The notes under the pieces were generated by a model, which saw nothing but the letters and a program-made list of their open reading frames with translations, did not search any database and was not told where the DNA came from. From Gammaproteobacteria bacterium (GTDB lineage: Bacteria > Pseudomonadota > Gammaproteobacteria > Enterobacterales > Psychrobiaceae): a stretch of DNA of 64,000 nucleotides. A program made the position numbers and the translations under genes. Positions 35,640 through 44,305 of this stretch are shown here, piece after piece. The DNA lies in assembly GCA_013214965.1 (NCBI GenBank), contig JABSRU010000011.1:1-64000 (forward strand), given 5' to 3'. The stretch's first letter is position 1; each line of letters starts with the position of its first letter.

Positions 35640-36062
35640 ATGATAAACTTTTCTAAAAACCAATATGCTATTGCGGATGTTCTGTCCCGACTATTTCTCG
35701 CGGCAATTTTTGCTTATTCTGGCATAAATAAAATTCTAAATTACAGCGGCACATCACAATATATGGAGGGCATGGGAGTACCATCTTTAATATTGCCGAT
35801 AGTCATTGCTATTGAAGTTATTGGCTCTTTATACGTGATTTTTGGTTTTAAGATCCGAATAACCGCTTTTATACTTGCAGGATTCTGTGTGAGTTCGGCG
35901 CTATTATTTCATTTTAATTTAACGGATCATCATTTTTTAAAAAACATTGCGATGGCAGGTGGCTTTCTTGCATTATTTTGTAAAGGAGCAGACAGGTATA
36001 GCCTAGACTTTGTGCTAGCTTCCCGTGTCAGCAACAACAAAGCAAATTATTTTCATTTATAA
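35640..36062 (+). CDS. DoxX-family membrane protein
   Basis: A 140-residue protein with four transmembrane helices. The DoxX hallmark is the first helix with its Gly/Lys-rich end, LFLAAIFAYSGINKILNYSG (about residues 17-36), then VIAIEVIGSLYVIFGFKIRI and FHFNLTDHHFLKNIAMAGG. Proteins of this family couple to quinone or thiol redox reactions, but most have no assigned function. AGGAAA lies 9 nt before the start. It follows the VOC gene by 154 bp and may be the last gene of the catabolic unit, since decayed sequence begins directly after it. Confidence 0.88.
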   Translation: MINFSKNQYAIADVLSRLFLAAIFAYSGINKILNYSGTSQYMEGMGVPSLILPIVIAIEVIGSLYVIFGFKIRITAFILAGFCVSSALLFHFNLTDHHFLKNIAMAGGFLALFCKGADRYSLDFVLASRVSNNKANYFHL

Positions 36063-36068
36063 ACTGTA

Positions 36069-36390
36069 GTGCTCAAGTCATATTGGCACGGTTTTGTATT
36101 CAGCCAATCACCTCTCTTTGATTCCCTTGGTCGAGCTATTAAAGCACAGTTCAGGTTATGCCCCATCCGTGTATCAGTAATTGATGGCACAAAACTTACC
36201 GAATACTGTGCGGGTGTTAAATGGTGGCATCGCTGGTTTAAAAGCTTTCGCCCTGTTTGAGCAATGCCAAGATGTTATTTTAGTCGATGCCATGAGTTAT
36301 CCTGAACAAGCTCGGGGAGCTGAACGGTTTGAAGATGGTCAACTACCCAACTTTGGAGCAATTTACCAAGTATATACCCGTGATCATTGA
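36069..36390 (+). pseudogene. Decayed hydrogenase-maturation-protease-like gene
   Basis: The first frame gives QSPLFDSLGRAIKAQFR, resembling the N-terminal substrate-binding motif of hydrogenase maturation proteases. A shifted frame gives LPNTVRVLNGGIAGLKAFAL and FEQCQDVILVDAMSYPEQAR, close to the VRVLDGGTAGL and VIVDAV blocks of the same family. The Gly-Gly-Thr of the family reads Gly-Gly-Ile here, and the frame is broken, so it should be inactive. It fits the hydrogenase remnants at 19.4-20 kb, but lies 16 kb away. The call rests on recalled motifs. Confidence 0.5.
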
Positions 36391-36461
36391 AAATTCAGAT
36401 ATTTTAAACAAAATATTGATTTTTCTCAGAATGAGATCATGATACGTCTTATGTGAAAAAT

Positions 36462-37081
36462 CCATCTAACAAAAGCAACTCAATTGGCACTTGAGTCACG
36501 ACACCGAAAATGTAGTGACAAGCGCGAGAGTGATCGAATCAAAGCCGTTTTGCTATGTTCTAAAGGTTGGTCTGCTGCGATGATTGCCGAAGCTTTGTCC
36601 AAAGAGTGGCGGGCTCCCAAAGCCATCTTAATCAAGAGCAAACCAAATTTGTTGTTATATTAAAGAGCAATGGTCTATACGCTATTCTGTCCCTGGGATG
36701 AACAAATGGTTGCACCAAAACGGATTTAGTTACAAACAACCTAAAGGCCAGTGTAACTGACGATGAGCCGATATTGTTTATGGGTGCCGTTTACCCGACT
36801 CAAGCAACCAAAGTAACCCGAGGCTGGATTAAAACAGGGGTTGATAAAATCATCAACACAACGGGCAATCGTACACGATTAAATATCATTGGTGCGATTA
36901 GATTAGGTTATTTAGCGGATACAGTGGCAGCCCAATACAAAACTATTAATGGTGAGTCAGTTATTGAGTTTTTTGAGCGAATAAGGCAGAAATATTCATC
37001 AAGTTCTCGCATTCATTTGGTGTTAGATGGAGCAGGTTATCATCGCTCACAATTAGCCAAAGCTGTTTACTCAATACCTTG
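36462..37081 (+). pseudogene. IS630-family transposase remnant
   Basis: Fragments in different frames match an IS630 transposase in order. The first is ATQLALESRHRKCSDKRESD with IKAVLLCSKGWSAAMIAEAL (helix-turn-helix). The second is KEQWSIRYSVPGMNKWLHQN with GFSYKQPKG. The third is DEPILFMGAVYPTQATKVTR, GNRTRLNIIGAIRLGYLADT and IHLVLDGAGYHRSQLAKA, with the second catalytic Asp. At least two frame breaks and an internal deletion are present, and the C-terminal part with the last Glu is cut off at 37081. I found no terminal inverted repeats. Confidence 0.8.
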
Positions 37082-37084
37082 AGC

Positions 37085-37394
37085 CGTTGGCTAAGGTTAG
37101 TATTAACGTCGAATTAGCGATTAATCGGTTAGGGGGCAGTCGGGCTATTTATTTTCGAAAGCTCAATAAATTTGTCAAAACAATTCCGTTGTTACAACAA
37201 CGTTTAACTCCGACGCTGACAGCGACGAGATTCATAAAGTCATTCATGAGATTAAAGGAATTTCAGGCGTTATTGGCGCGAGTCAACTGTATCAATTATG
37301 TGATGAATTTTCATCGCTACCTCAGCAGCTAAAGATGATTATCAAAGAGCTACAGCGAGTGGTTAAGCAAGCTCATCATTTGTGTCAGCGATAA
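37085..37394 (+). pseudogene. Frameshifted Hpt-domain fragment
   Basis: The first frame gives INVELAINRLGGSRAIYFRK, the start of a histidine-phosphotransfer (Hpt) domain. Near 37207 the frame shifts and continues SDEIHKVIHEIKGISGVIGA with the phosphorylatable His in H-x-x-K-G, then SQLYQLCDEFSSLPQQLKMI and a stop at 37394. It is the C-terminal end of what was probably a hybrid sensor kinase, now separated from its body by the transposase remnant. It ends 3 nt from the stop codon of the convergent regulator gene. Confidence 0.7.
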
Positions 37395-37397
37395 ACG

Positions 37398-40190
37398 TTA
37401 GATTTTATTAAACTTAATAATAGCCCGACTTTTGGCGACTTCTACCGCTTGGATCCTGTTATTAACTTGTAATTTGGTAAAGATATTTTTTAAATGGAAT
37501 CGCACGGTATTTAGTGAAATATTAATGTGGTGAGCAATAATTTTATTGGAAAATCCTTGGGCAAGTTGTTGTAGTATTTGTTGTTCTCGTTTTGTCATTA
37601 TTTCGCAGGGTTGTTGCTTAGTGATATCAATATTGATTTTTTCAATTATTTTTTTTGCTTGGATTAAGACAGGCTCTGCAACATCAGTCAGTAAATATTG
37701 TTGTAATAAAGGTGTTAATTGTTTGCCATGATCTAAGAATATTCGAACATAGCCACATTGGAGGCTTAATAAAATCGCTTGTTTAAGGTGGTCTAACGCT
37801 GGAGTCTGTTGTGATCTTTTGAGATAAGCGAGGCAAAATAAAACCTGATAATCTAGCCGGCTGACCATGTTGTTTTTAAGATTTTCTGGTTGATTAAAAT
37901 AGTTTAAATTTTCTAAGGCTGCGGTAATACCATCGTCCTCAATTTGTAATGAAATAATGACTCGAACGACGGCCTGTAACTCACGCCAAGCAATATTTGT
38001 ACTCTGTTTTTTTTTGTAGTGAGCTAGGGTGATGTTAGCTTGTTGTAAAACATCCCTCGCGGCGGCGAATTGCTTGGCTCGCATTAATAACGTCGCACGC
38101 TGAATAATCATCGGTTGGATCAGTAAGGTCAGTTGCTGTTTCGAAAAAAAATCCAAAGCATTATTGATCACCGCTAAGGCAGCCTCGATACCATGTTGAT
38201 TAAAGGTGAGGTTACTGGCTGTGACGTAGCCAGCGAAATAAATATCAAACCAAGCTTCTTGTCCTTTCATTCTTTTCAGCAGCAGCTGAATATTAGGACC
38301 GCTGCCGTTATTTTTTTGATAATGTAACTCGGCAATTAATATCTGAATACTCGATATCATGCCTTTGTCATCGCTAAAATGGCGTCGTGCAACATTTAGT
38401 GCCCGCTGATAATAGGCATCTGCCTGAGTTACTTCTCCTTCAGCAAAGCTAACATCGCCAAGGTGGAGATAAATATAGTTTTCACCGTAACTACTCTTAA
38501 ACTGCTGATAAAAATTGATGGCCATTTCACTATAATATCGCGCCATTGCTAATTCGCCACGCTGAGTGTAAGCGACACATAGTATATTATGGTGGCGTGC
38601 TAATAGATGATGATCATCTGGAGGGATTTGTTTAATTTGCTGTTTCAGCACGTTGCACTGAAGATCCGACATCATTTTACCTTGATTAAATTCGAGCACA
38701 TTTTTAATAATCGCCAAGCCATAAGCAGTTTTTTGTTGTTCATTTTTAGGTAATTGGCTTTTGATCTTCTCATATTGTTCGATGATCGCACTATAGTCTT
38801 GAGCGGCCATTTGCTTGTTACCACTTTTAGTACTCACAATGCAGTGGAATAGTGTAATCACCATTGATTGTTTAGCCAGTGCTGGATCCTCAACTTGTAA
38901 CGCCTGATCTAATAAATTTAAAACTGACTCAAGATGACTAAAACCTTGGGTTAGCCAAATAATAAATACCCCCCCAGCTTGCTCTATCAATGTTAATGCA
39001 TGTTGTGGTTGGTTGGCTTTAATGCAATGTTCCACCGCCTGCTTTAACTGGTTTTGGTTGGCGTAGTTATTAGCCGCTGCTAAATGTAGTGTTTGTGCTC
39101 GCTGAGGATTTTGCTGTTCAAGCTGTTGCTGGAGGCATCGACGAAATAATGGATTGAGTCGATAATTCTCTGGCTCTATTAGTGGGTAATGTGTGTTGGC
39201 TAATGCTAATAGTGGTGAGTTAGGCTGTTGCTTAATATTGAGAATGGAGAGCTCCATCAGTTGAGTGCGTATATCTTGGTTTAAATCAACTGAGATTTGT
39301 TGGGTAATATAGTCGCAAAACAGCGGGTAATTGTTGGATAAATCGCTCTCCATGGTACTTATATCTGTTTCTGTATCGAGACAGTTTTTTAGAAAGAGTA
39401 AAGCAACAGGCCAACCGTCACTTAAATTACTGAGATAATTTAAGATCTTAAGTGGTAGATTTTCGTTAAATAATGATTTTATCTGATGCGGCTTAAACTT
39501 TAATTGCTCCGTTGTAATTTTAAGAACTTGATCCTGAAATGTTAGAGCTGCGATGTTTAATGGTAGAACGATTCGGCTCGAAATAGACCAATGCATATGA
39601 GGTGCGTGATGATCGAGTAGCGGCTGTATGACGTTGCTAACCGTGGTTGAGTTTAATGATTCGAAGTGATCAAGCATCATCACAATGGGTTTTTGATGTT
39701 GATTAATCGCCCGCTGAATATGTCCTAGCAGATTAGGTAAAGGTAAATATTGGAGTAACGAGAAATCGCTGATTTCACAAGGCTCAAGATTAACCCCACA
39801 CTCACAGAGTGCATATAAAAGGTAACTGGCTAATAGTCTTTCATCATTGTCTTGTGCATCGAGAGATAAATAACCTACCTGAACGTTCTCTTGCTGTAAT
39901 TGCGGATACCACAGAGCCAATAGGCTACTTTTTCCATATCCTGCGGGTGCGATTAAGGTCGATAATGCCGTGACAGGATAGCGCTGTAAGGTCAACATCG
40001 CGAGCGGGCACTGAATAATATCAGTAGTAAATCGTGGGGGCTTGATTTTTTGGGCCGTTAACCATAATGGCCAGTGATCTCCAGTATTGATTGGCTTCAA
40101 AATCCTGTGACTCCGTGATTGTTTTATCGTTAAGCTACTAGAATATACACGATTTATCAACTGACCCATACCAGAGTCAGTTGACGGCAT
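37398..40190 (-). CDS. MalT-like (LuxR-family) ATP-dependent transcriptional activator
   Basis: About 930 residues built like MalT. An N-terminal STAND ATPase has Walker A LIAPAGYGKSSLLALW (about residues 78-93) and Walker B KPIVMMLDHFESL. A long TPR-like helical array (about 330-850) is followed by a C-terminal LuxR helix-turn-helix, LTKREQQILQQLAQGFSNKI and HINISLNTVRFHLKNIFTKL. Such proteins bind an inducer and ATP, multimerise, and activate promoters with direct repeats. The start at 40190 is preferred: the TonB receptor stop is 1 nt away (TAATATG), giving translational coupling. It is the last gene of the hydantoinase operon and is its probable activator. Confidence 0.9.
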   Translation of the reverse strand: MPSTDSGMGQLINRVYSSSLTIKQSRSHRILKPINTGDHWPLWLTAQKIKPPRFTTDIIQCPLAMLTLQRYPVTALSTLIAPAGYGKSSLLALWYPQLQQENVQVGYLSLDAQDNDERLLASYLLYALCECGVNLEPCEISDFSLLQYLPLPNLLGHIQRAINQHQKPIVMMLDHFESLNSTTVSNVIQPLLDHHAPHMHWSISSRIVLPLNIAALTFQDQVLKITTEQLKFKPHQIKSLFNENLPLKILNYLSNLSDGWPVALLFLKNCLDTETDISTMESDLSNNYPLFCDYITQQISVDLNQDIRTQLMELSILNIKQQPNSPLLALANTHYPLIEPENYRLNPLFRRCLQQQLEQQNPQRAQTLHLAAANNYANQNQLKQAVEHCIKANQPQHALTLIEQAGGVFIIWLTQGFSHLESVLNLLDQALQVEDPALAKQSMVITLFHCIVSTKSGNKQMAAQDYSAIIEQYEKIKSQLPKNEQQKTAYGLAIIKNVLEFNQGKMMSDLQCNVLKQQIKQIPPDDHHLLARHHNILCVAYTQRGELAMARYYSEMAINFYQQFKSSYGENYIYLHLGDVSFAEGEVTQADAYYQRALNVARRHFSDDKGMISSIQILIAELHYQKNNGSGPNIQLLLKRMKGQEAWFDIYFAGYVTASNLTFNQHGIEAALAVINNALDFFSKQQLTLLIQPMIIQRATLLMRAKQFAAARDVLQQANITLAHYKKKQSTNIAWRELQAVVRVIISLQIEDDGITAALENLNYFNQPENLKNNMVSRLDYQVLFCLAYLKRSQQTPALDHLKQAILLSLQCGYVRIFLDHGKQLTPLLQQYLLTDVAEPVLIQAKKIIEKINIDITKQQPCEIMTKREQQILQQLAQGFSNKIIAHHINISLNTVRFHLKNIFTKLQVNNRIQAVEVAKSRAIIKFNKI

Positions 40191-40191
40191 A

Positions 40192-42390
40192 TTACCAATT
40201 GTAATTAAATGCGATGCCATAGGTCCGTGGTATCCCGTAGGTTGCACCAAAGCCAACCGTTGAAGTTAACACTTGGCTACGGTATTGCACATTACTGAGG
40301 TTTTTGCCATAGAGGTGAATAGCCCAAATATCATCTTCACTGGAAATTCCCAAGCGTAAATTGTGTAAGGTATAACCATTTTCGATTGCAGCAGCAGGTT
40401 GGTTAACAATGTCATAAGCGACCTGATCTTTATAGCTGCTGTTAAAAACAACATCAGCGTTTAAGGTACCATTAAGCGACCAGCTATATTTAATGTTTGA
40501 ATTGAAATTAATTTTTGGTGAATTGGCTAATTCACTGCCGACTTTAATCCCGGCAACCACTGATTTCGTGACTTTAGTGTCTAATAAACCAAGGCCAAAT
40601 TTAATCGTTAGACCATCAAACGGGTGTAATACTAAATCGAGTTCAAGCCCTTTAATTTCGGCATCGCCAACGTTAGTGATACCAAATAGGTTGGTTTTAA
40701 GTTGCTCGGAATAAAAAATCGGACCATAAATTTGCATGTCGGAATAGTCATAGAAAAAAGCGGCGCCATTTAACTGGACTCTGTTGGCTGCCAGCGCCGT
40801 TTTAAAACCAACTTCATAGGCAATGACTTCTTCTTCACCAAAGGCGGCCAGATCGGCAGGGTTAAATGTTAGCTGACCTTGGAAATTACCGGATTTAAAG
40901 CCCTTGCTAATACTGGCATAAAGCAAGGTATCATCAAGATCTGAGTAATCTATGCCAATTTTCCCCGATACATCGTTGACGTCATAGTCATTATTAACCG
41001 GCGTAAATATATTAGTCTGGGTACCACCTTTTGAGGGGATGGTATCAGTATAAATAAAAGTAAAAGCATCGGTGAATTCTTTACTTTCGTCGGTATAGCG
41101 TAGCCCGGTGGTTAATTTGTAATGGTCAGTTAAGGCATATTCAGAATGAATGAATAATCCGCGAGAGCTGGATTTTTGCTGGTATTCATTACCAACCGCT
41201 TTAAATGGAAAGGGCAGGTCTGAGGTATCGAATCGGTCTCTCGTGGTTATTTTATCGGTGCCAAAAAATGCCCCACCGATTAACACCCATTGGTCGGTGA
41301 CATAGGTCAGCCTAAGCTCTTGTGATAATTGCTCGATGTTATTGTTAAATTCACCATCGAGCTGAATTAATTTACTGCCGTCACGGTCTTCAACATGACG
41401 CCGTTGATACTTTTCATAACCCGAGACGGACGTTAGTATGGTGTCATCATTAACATCCCAGTTGATGGTTAAAGCCGCTCCTTCGCTGGTGATATCGACA
41501 AAAGTATCAGCACGGCCAGCAGAGCTATATGGGTCACCTGAGTAAAAGTCATCATCTTGGGTGATGAAACTGTTGTCGACCTTAACCAGCCAAGTGTCAG
41601 ACTTATCACGACCACGGTGAACGTTTAGCAAAACATCTAATTCATCGACCGGTTGCCAATTAAGCATCGCACGCCATGATAACAGGTCCACTTTGCCAAC
41701 ATCTTGACCGGTGGCTCGGTTATATTGATGTCCTTTATTTTGCTGGGTGCTTTGAATGGCAAAACGGCCATTAAGCCCTTGGGTTAACTCGCCGGTAATT
41801 GCGCCTTCGAGGTTAATACGATTGAACGTGCCGTAATCGAGCGTGACATAACCTTCGGTGATGTCATTGGGTTTTTTACTGACAAAAGTGACGGTGCCCG
41901 CGGTAGTATTACGGCCATAAAGAGTGCCCTGAGGCCCTTTTAATACCTCGACACGCTCGACATCAAATAATTGAAAACTTAACATCGCCGGCGATGACAA
42001 ATAAACCTCATCGATATACAAACCGGCGGCCGGATTGTTATTGACTGCATAGTCATTTAAGCCAATGCCGCGAATGCTGACATTGGGAATACTATTGGAA
42101 AAGGTATTATTAATATTAAGGTTAGGGGTTTGTGCTGCTAAGTCTACTGGTTGTGTTAGCCCTAGATCTCTGATGTCATCATCACTAAAAGCGGAAATTG
42201 CAACGCCGACTTCATTGATGCTTTGTACACGCTTTTGGGCTGTCACCATAATGACTTCAATTGCATTGTCTTTTTTAATTGGCACCGGATTAACAGTTTC
42301 GGCCTGTAGTGAGTTGGAGACAGATAGGGTTAACATGGCACAGGCTATCGCGTTGGATAGTGGTGTTTTACGACTGTTTAACAGTTTCAT
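40192..42390 (-). CDS. TonB-dependent receptor of the hydantoinase operon
   Basis: About 732 residues. The signal peptide is near the N-terminus (CAMLTLSVSNSLQAET). The TonB box is IEVIMVTAQKR. The plug region includes NVSIRGIGLNDYAVNNNPAA and VEVLKGPQGTLYGRNTTAGT, typical of the FepA/FyuA-like receptors of marine bacteria. The barrel ends in IPRTYGIAFNYNW. The ATG at 42390 is 6 nt from AGGAAG, while the first ATG (42393) is only 3 nt away. It lies between an Asp/Glu racemase-like gene and the regulator in one operon, so it probably imports the operon's substrate rather than iron. Confidence 0.92.
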   Translation of the reverse strand: MKLLNSRKTPLSNAIACAMLTLSVSNSLQAETVNPVPIKKDNAIEVIMVTAQKRVQSINEVGVAISAFSDDDIRDLGLTQPVDLAAQTPNLNINNTFSNSIPNVSIRGIGLNDYAVNNNPAAGLYIDEVYLSSPAMLSFQLFDVERVEVLKGPQGTLYGRNTTAGTVTFVSKKPNDITEGYVTLDYGTFNRINLEGAITGELTQGLNGRFAIQSTQQNKGHQYNRATGQDVGKVDLLSWRAMLNWQPVDELDVLLNVHRGRDKSDTWLVKVDNSFITQDDDFYSGDPYSSAGRADTFVDITSEGAALTINWDVNDDTILTSVSGYEKYQRRHVEDRDGSKLIQLDGEFNNNIEQLSQELRLTYVTDQWVLIGGAFFGTDKITTRDRFDTSDLPFPFKAVGNEYQQKSSSRGLFIHSEYALTDHYKLTTGLRYTDESKEFTDAFTFIYTDTIPSKGGTQTNIFTPVNNDYDVNDVSGKIGIDYSDLDDTLLYASISKGFKSGNFQGQLTFNPADLAAFGEEEVIAYEVGFKTALAANRVQLNGAAFFYDYSDMQIYGPIFYSEQLKTNLFGITNVGDAEIKGLELDLVLHPFDGLTIKFGLGLLDTKVTKSVVAGIKVGSELANSPKINFNSNIKYSWSLNGTLNADVVFNSSYKDQVAYDIVNQPAAAIENGYTLHNLRLGISSEDDIWAIHLYGKNLSNVQYRSQVLTSTVGFGATYGIPRTYGIAFNYNW

Positions 42391-42431
42391 CATTATCTTC
42401 CTCGTTATTATTAAATTATTGTTGTTGCTTT

Positions 42432-43184
42432 TTATCGCTGACTAAAGCCTGGAATATCAAATCCGAGTCGTTTTTTCTTGCCGGGCAGTGGATAGGTCGT
42501 TTTACTATGGCTTAAGCCCGTTTTAATCATGGCGTCCGCAATATGAATCGCTAGCGGAATGGGATCGATCACCGGTACATTGATTCCCTTCGCTTGTAAA
42601 CCTGCGGTTATTGCTTCGGCGCAGCCTAAAAAACCGGTACAACCGAGTATGATTGCGCCAGCGTGGTCAATTTCAACGGCTTTAATTGACTCAGAAATTA
42701 ATCCTTGGGTGAGTTCTTCCATCGCCGATTCAATGTCTAGGACCGGTACATTGACTGCGGCAAAGGACGCATAGTTTGCGGTTAAACCATAACTAGAGAC
42801 CAGATGTGAGATCATCGGTCTTAGGCGATCTAATACCGTGATAAAGCTAAATTTACCGCCTAACATCGAGCCAATATGAAGTGCGGTTTGGCAGGGGCCA
42901 ATCACCGGAATAGTGACGGCTTCGCGACAGGCATTTAAGCCAGGATCTCCCATGCAGTCGATAATTATCGCGTCACATCCAGCTTGCTCAGCCGCAATGG
43001 CCTTGGCAATGGTATCTGGCACAGCAAGTGCTTCATCAAGTTCTGACTCAATCGTGGCAGGACCGATATCGAGCAAGCTATAGGTGACCTTTAAATCCGG
43101 GCGTAAGTAAGGTTTAGTATCTTCTTCGCTGCGAATACCTCGGGTGATGATTGGTGTAATAATGTGAATATGAGATGTTTTCAT
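42432..43184 (-). CDS. Asp/Glu/hydantoin racemase-family protein
   Basis: A 250-residue protein with the two-domain pseudo-symmetric racemase fold. The two catalytic Cys are expected in IIIDCMGDPGLNACREA (Cys of IIDCMGD, about residue 77) and AIILGCTGFLGCAEAI (Cys of LGCTG, about 184). Both positions match the family pair. Members racemise Asp, Glu or 5-substituted hydantoins by proton transfer at the alpha carbon. The neighbours (hydantoinase-like and DUF917 proteins) favour a hydantoin-like substrate. AGGAGA lies 7 nt before the start, and the gene follows DUF917 by 17 nt. Confidence 0.88.
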   Translation of the reverse strand: MKTSHIHIITPIITRGIRSEEDTKPYLRPDLKVTYSLLDIGPATIESELDEALAVPDTIAKAIAAEQAGCDAIIIDCMGDPGLNACREAVTIPVIGPCQTALHIGSMLGGKFSFITVLDRLRPMISHLVSSYGLTANYASFAAVNVPVLDIESAMEELTQGLISESIKAVEIDHAGAIILGCTGFLGCAEAITAGLQAKGINVPVIDPIPLAIHIADAMIKTGLSHSKTTYPLPGKKKRLGFDIPGFSQR

Positions 43185-43201
43185 TTGGTGTCTCCTCGGG
43201 G

Positions 43202-44287
43202 TTAAAGATCTTCAATCGCAACAAATTCTTCGTCTAAACCAAAGGCCTGAGGGCCAAAGACTGCCAATGATTCTTTAGTTCGCATGATTGGGGCAGCGCT
43301 AACACCTAACACCTTCAAACGTTGACCATATTTTAAAGCATCGACCGGGATCGGCTCGGCGGTTTCTCGATCGACCATGCAGACTAAGTCCGGGACAATC
43401 GCGCGAACGACACCATCTTCTTTAGCGATTAAAAATTCATTTTGGAAGGTGACTTCAAGGGTTTTCCCTGAGCCATCAAGGGCACTTAACAGACAATGGC
43501 CTTGGGTGAAACCCTCACTGGTTTCACGTCGTAGATCGGTTATTTTTCCATCAAAAATAACTTTGCATTGGTTGTAATAGGGAGTAGTGCGTAAGTAATT
43601 AACTAAGGATTCAACGGGTTCCCCTTCTTTTCGTCCACGCTCAATTGCTTGACCTATTTCTAATGCCATGGTGAGAGTGCCATGCACCGCGTAATCTTTG
43701 ACTTGCTTGCCCGTCAGTGGGTAGCTGGACATGATGACGCTACAGCCCATTTCAATGGAAGTGACTCGCACTAAATCTTCGGCTCGCTTAGCGCTACCCG
43801 TTTCAATGACCATGCTATTGAGATGTTCATCGGTGATCGATGCTGGCGTACAAGAGACGCCATAAACATTAAAGGTCACCATTTGAATTTCAGGAAATGC
43901 TCGGCCCATCCCATCGGCGTTGACCAAAGGTAAGTTTTGACGAGCGGCTGCCATAATAGGTAACATTGAATTAACGCCCCCGATCTCAATAGGGATAAGG
44001 GCATCTGCTTTTTTACCCATGTATTGCTCAATCCGTTTAATGGCAAGATCGACATCTTCGCCGCTAGCGCCTTTTTCGCTAAGCACTGTTGGTGCACCTA
44101 ACATTGCAATGGTGTAAACGGTCGCGTCATCATCAAGTTCGTGAGGTTCGATAATTTGTGGCATGCCAAATTCTTGAATAGCGCTGGTGGCTAACATTCG
44201 GCCAATGTAGGGATCACCGCCACCACCCGTGCCTAAAAAAGCGGCGCCTCGGGCAACGTTAGCAAGATCTGCAATTGATAGTTTCAT
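43202..44287 (-). CDS. DUF917 protein (S-methyl-thiohydantoin desulfurase-like family)
   Basis: A 361-residue protein of the DUF917 family. Clear blocks are the Gly-rich start RGAAFLGTGGGGDPYIGRML (about residues 13-32), ALIPIEIGGVNSMLPIMAAA, NADGMGRAFPEIQMVTFNVY and IVPDLVCMVDRETAEPIPVD. Pfam now calls this fold S-Me-THD, after thiohydantoin desulfurases; this is recalled, not checked. It is nearly always encoded beside a hydantoinase/oxoprolinase-type protein, as here. AGGAA lies 9 nt before the start. The pairing suggests chemistry on a five-membered cyclic amide; which one cannot be read from the sequence. Confidence 0.88.
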   Translation of the reverse strand: MKLSIADLANVARGAAFLGTGGGGDPYIGRMLATSAIQEFGMPQIIEPHELDDDATVYTIAMLGAPTVLSEKGASGEDVDLAIKRIEQYMGKKADALIPIEIGGVNSMLPIMAAARQNLPLVNADGMGRAFPEIQMVTFNVYGVSCTPASITDEHLNSMVIETGSAKRAEDLVRVTSIEMGCSVIMSSYPLTGKQVKDYAVHGTLTMALEIGQAIERGRKEGEPVESLVNYLRTTPYYNQCKVIFDGKITDLRRETSEGFTQGHCLLSALDGSGKTLEVTFQNEFLIAKEDGVVRAIVPDLVCMVDRETAEPIPVDALKYGQRLKVLGVSAAPIMRTKESLAVFGPQAFGLDEEFVAIEDL

Positions 44288-44305
44288 GATTTTTTCCTCT
44301 AATTG

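Noticed and set aside
36462-37081. Complete IS630 element
   Set aside because: No intact transposase, no terminal inverted repeats or TA duplication found, and the C-terminal catalytic part is lost.
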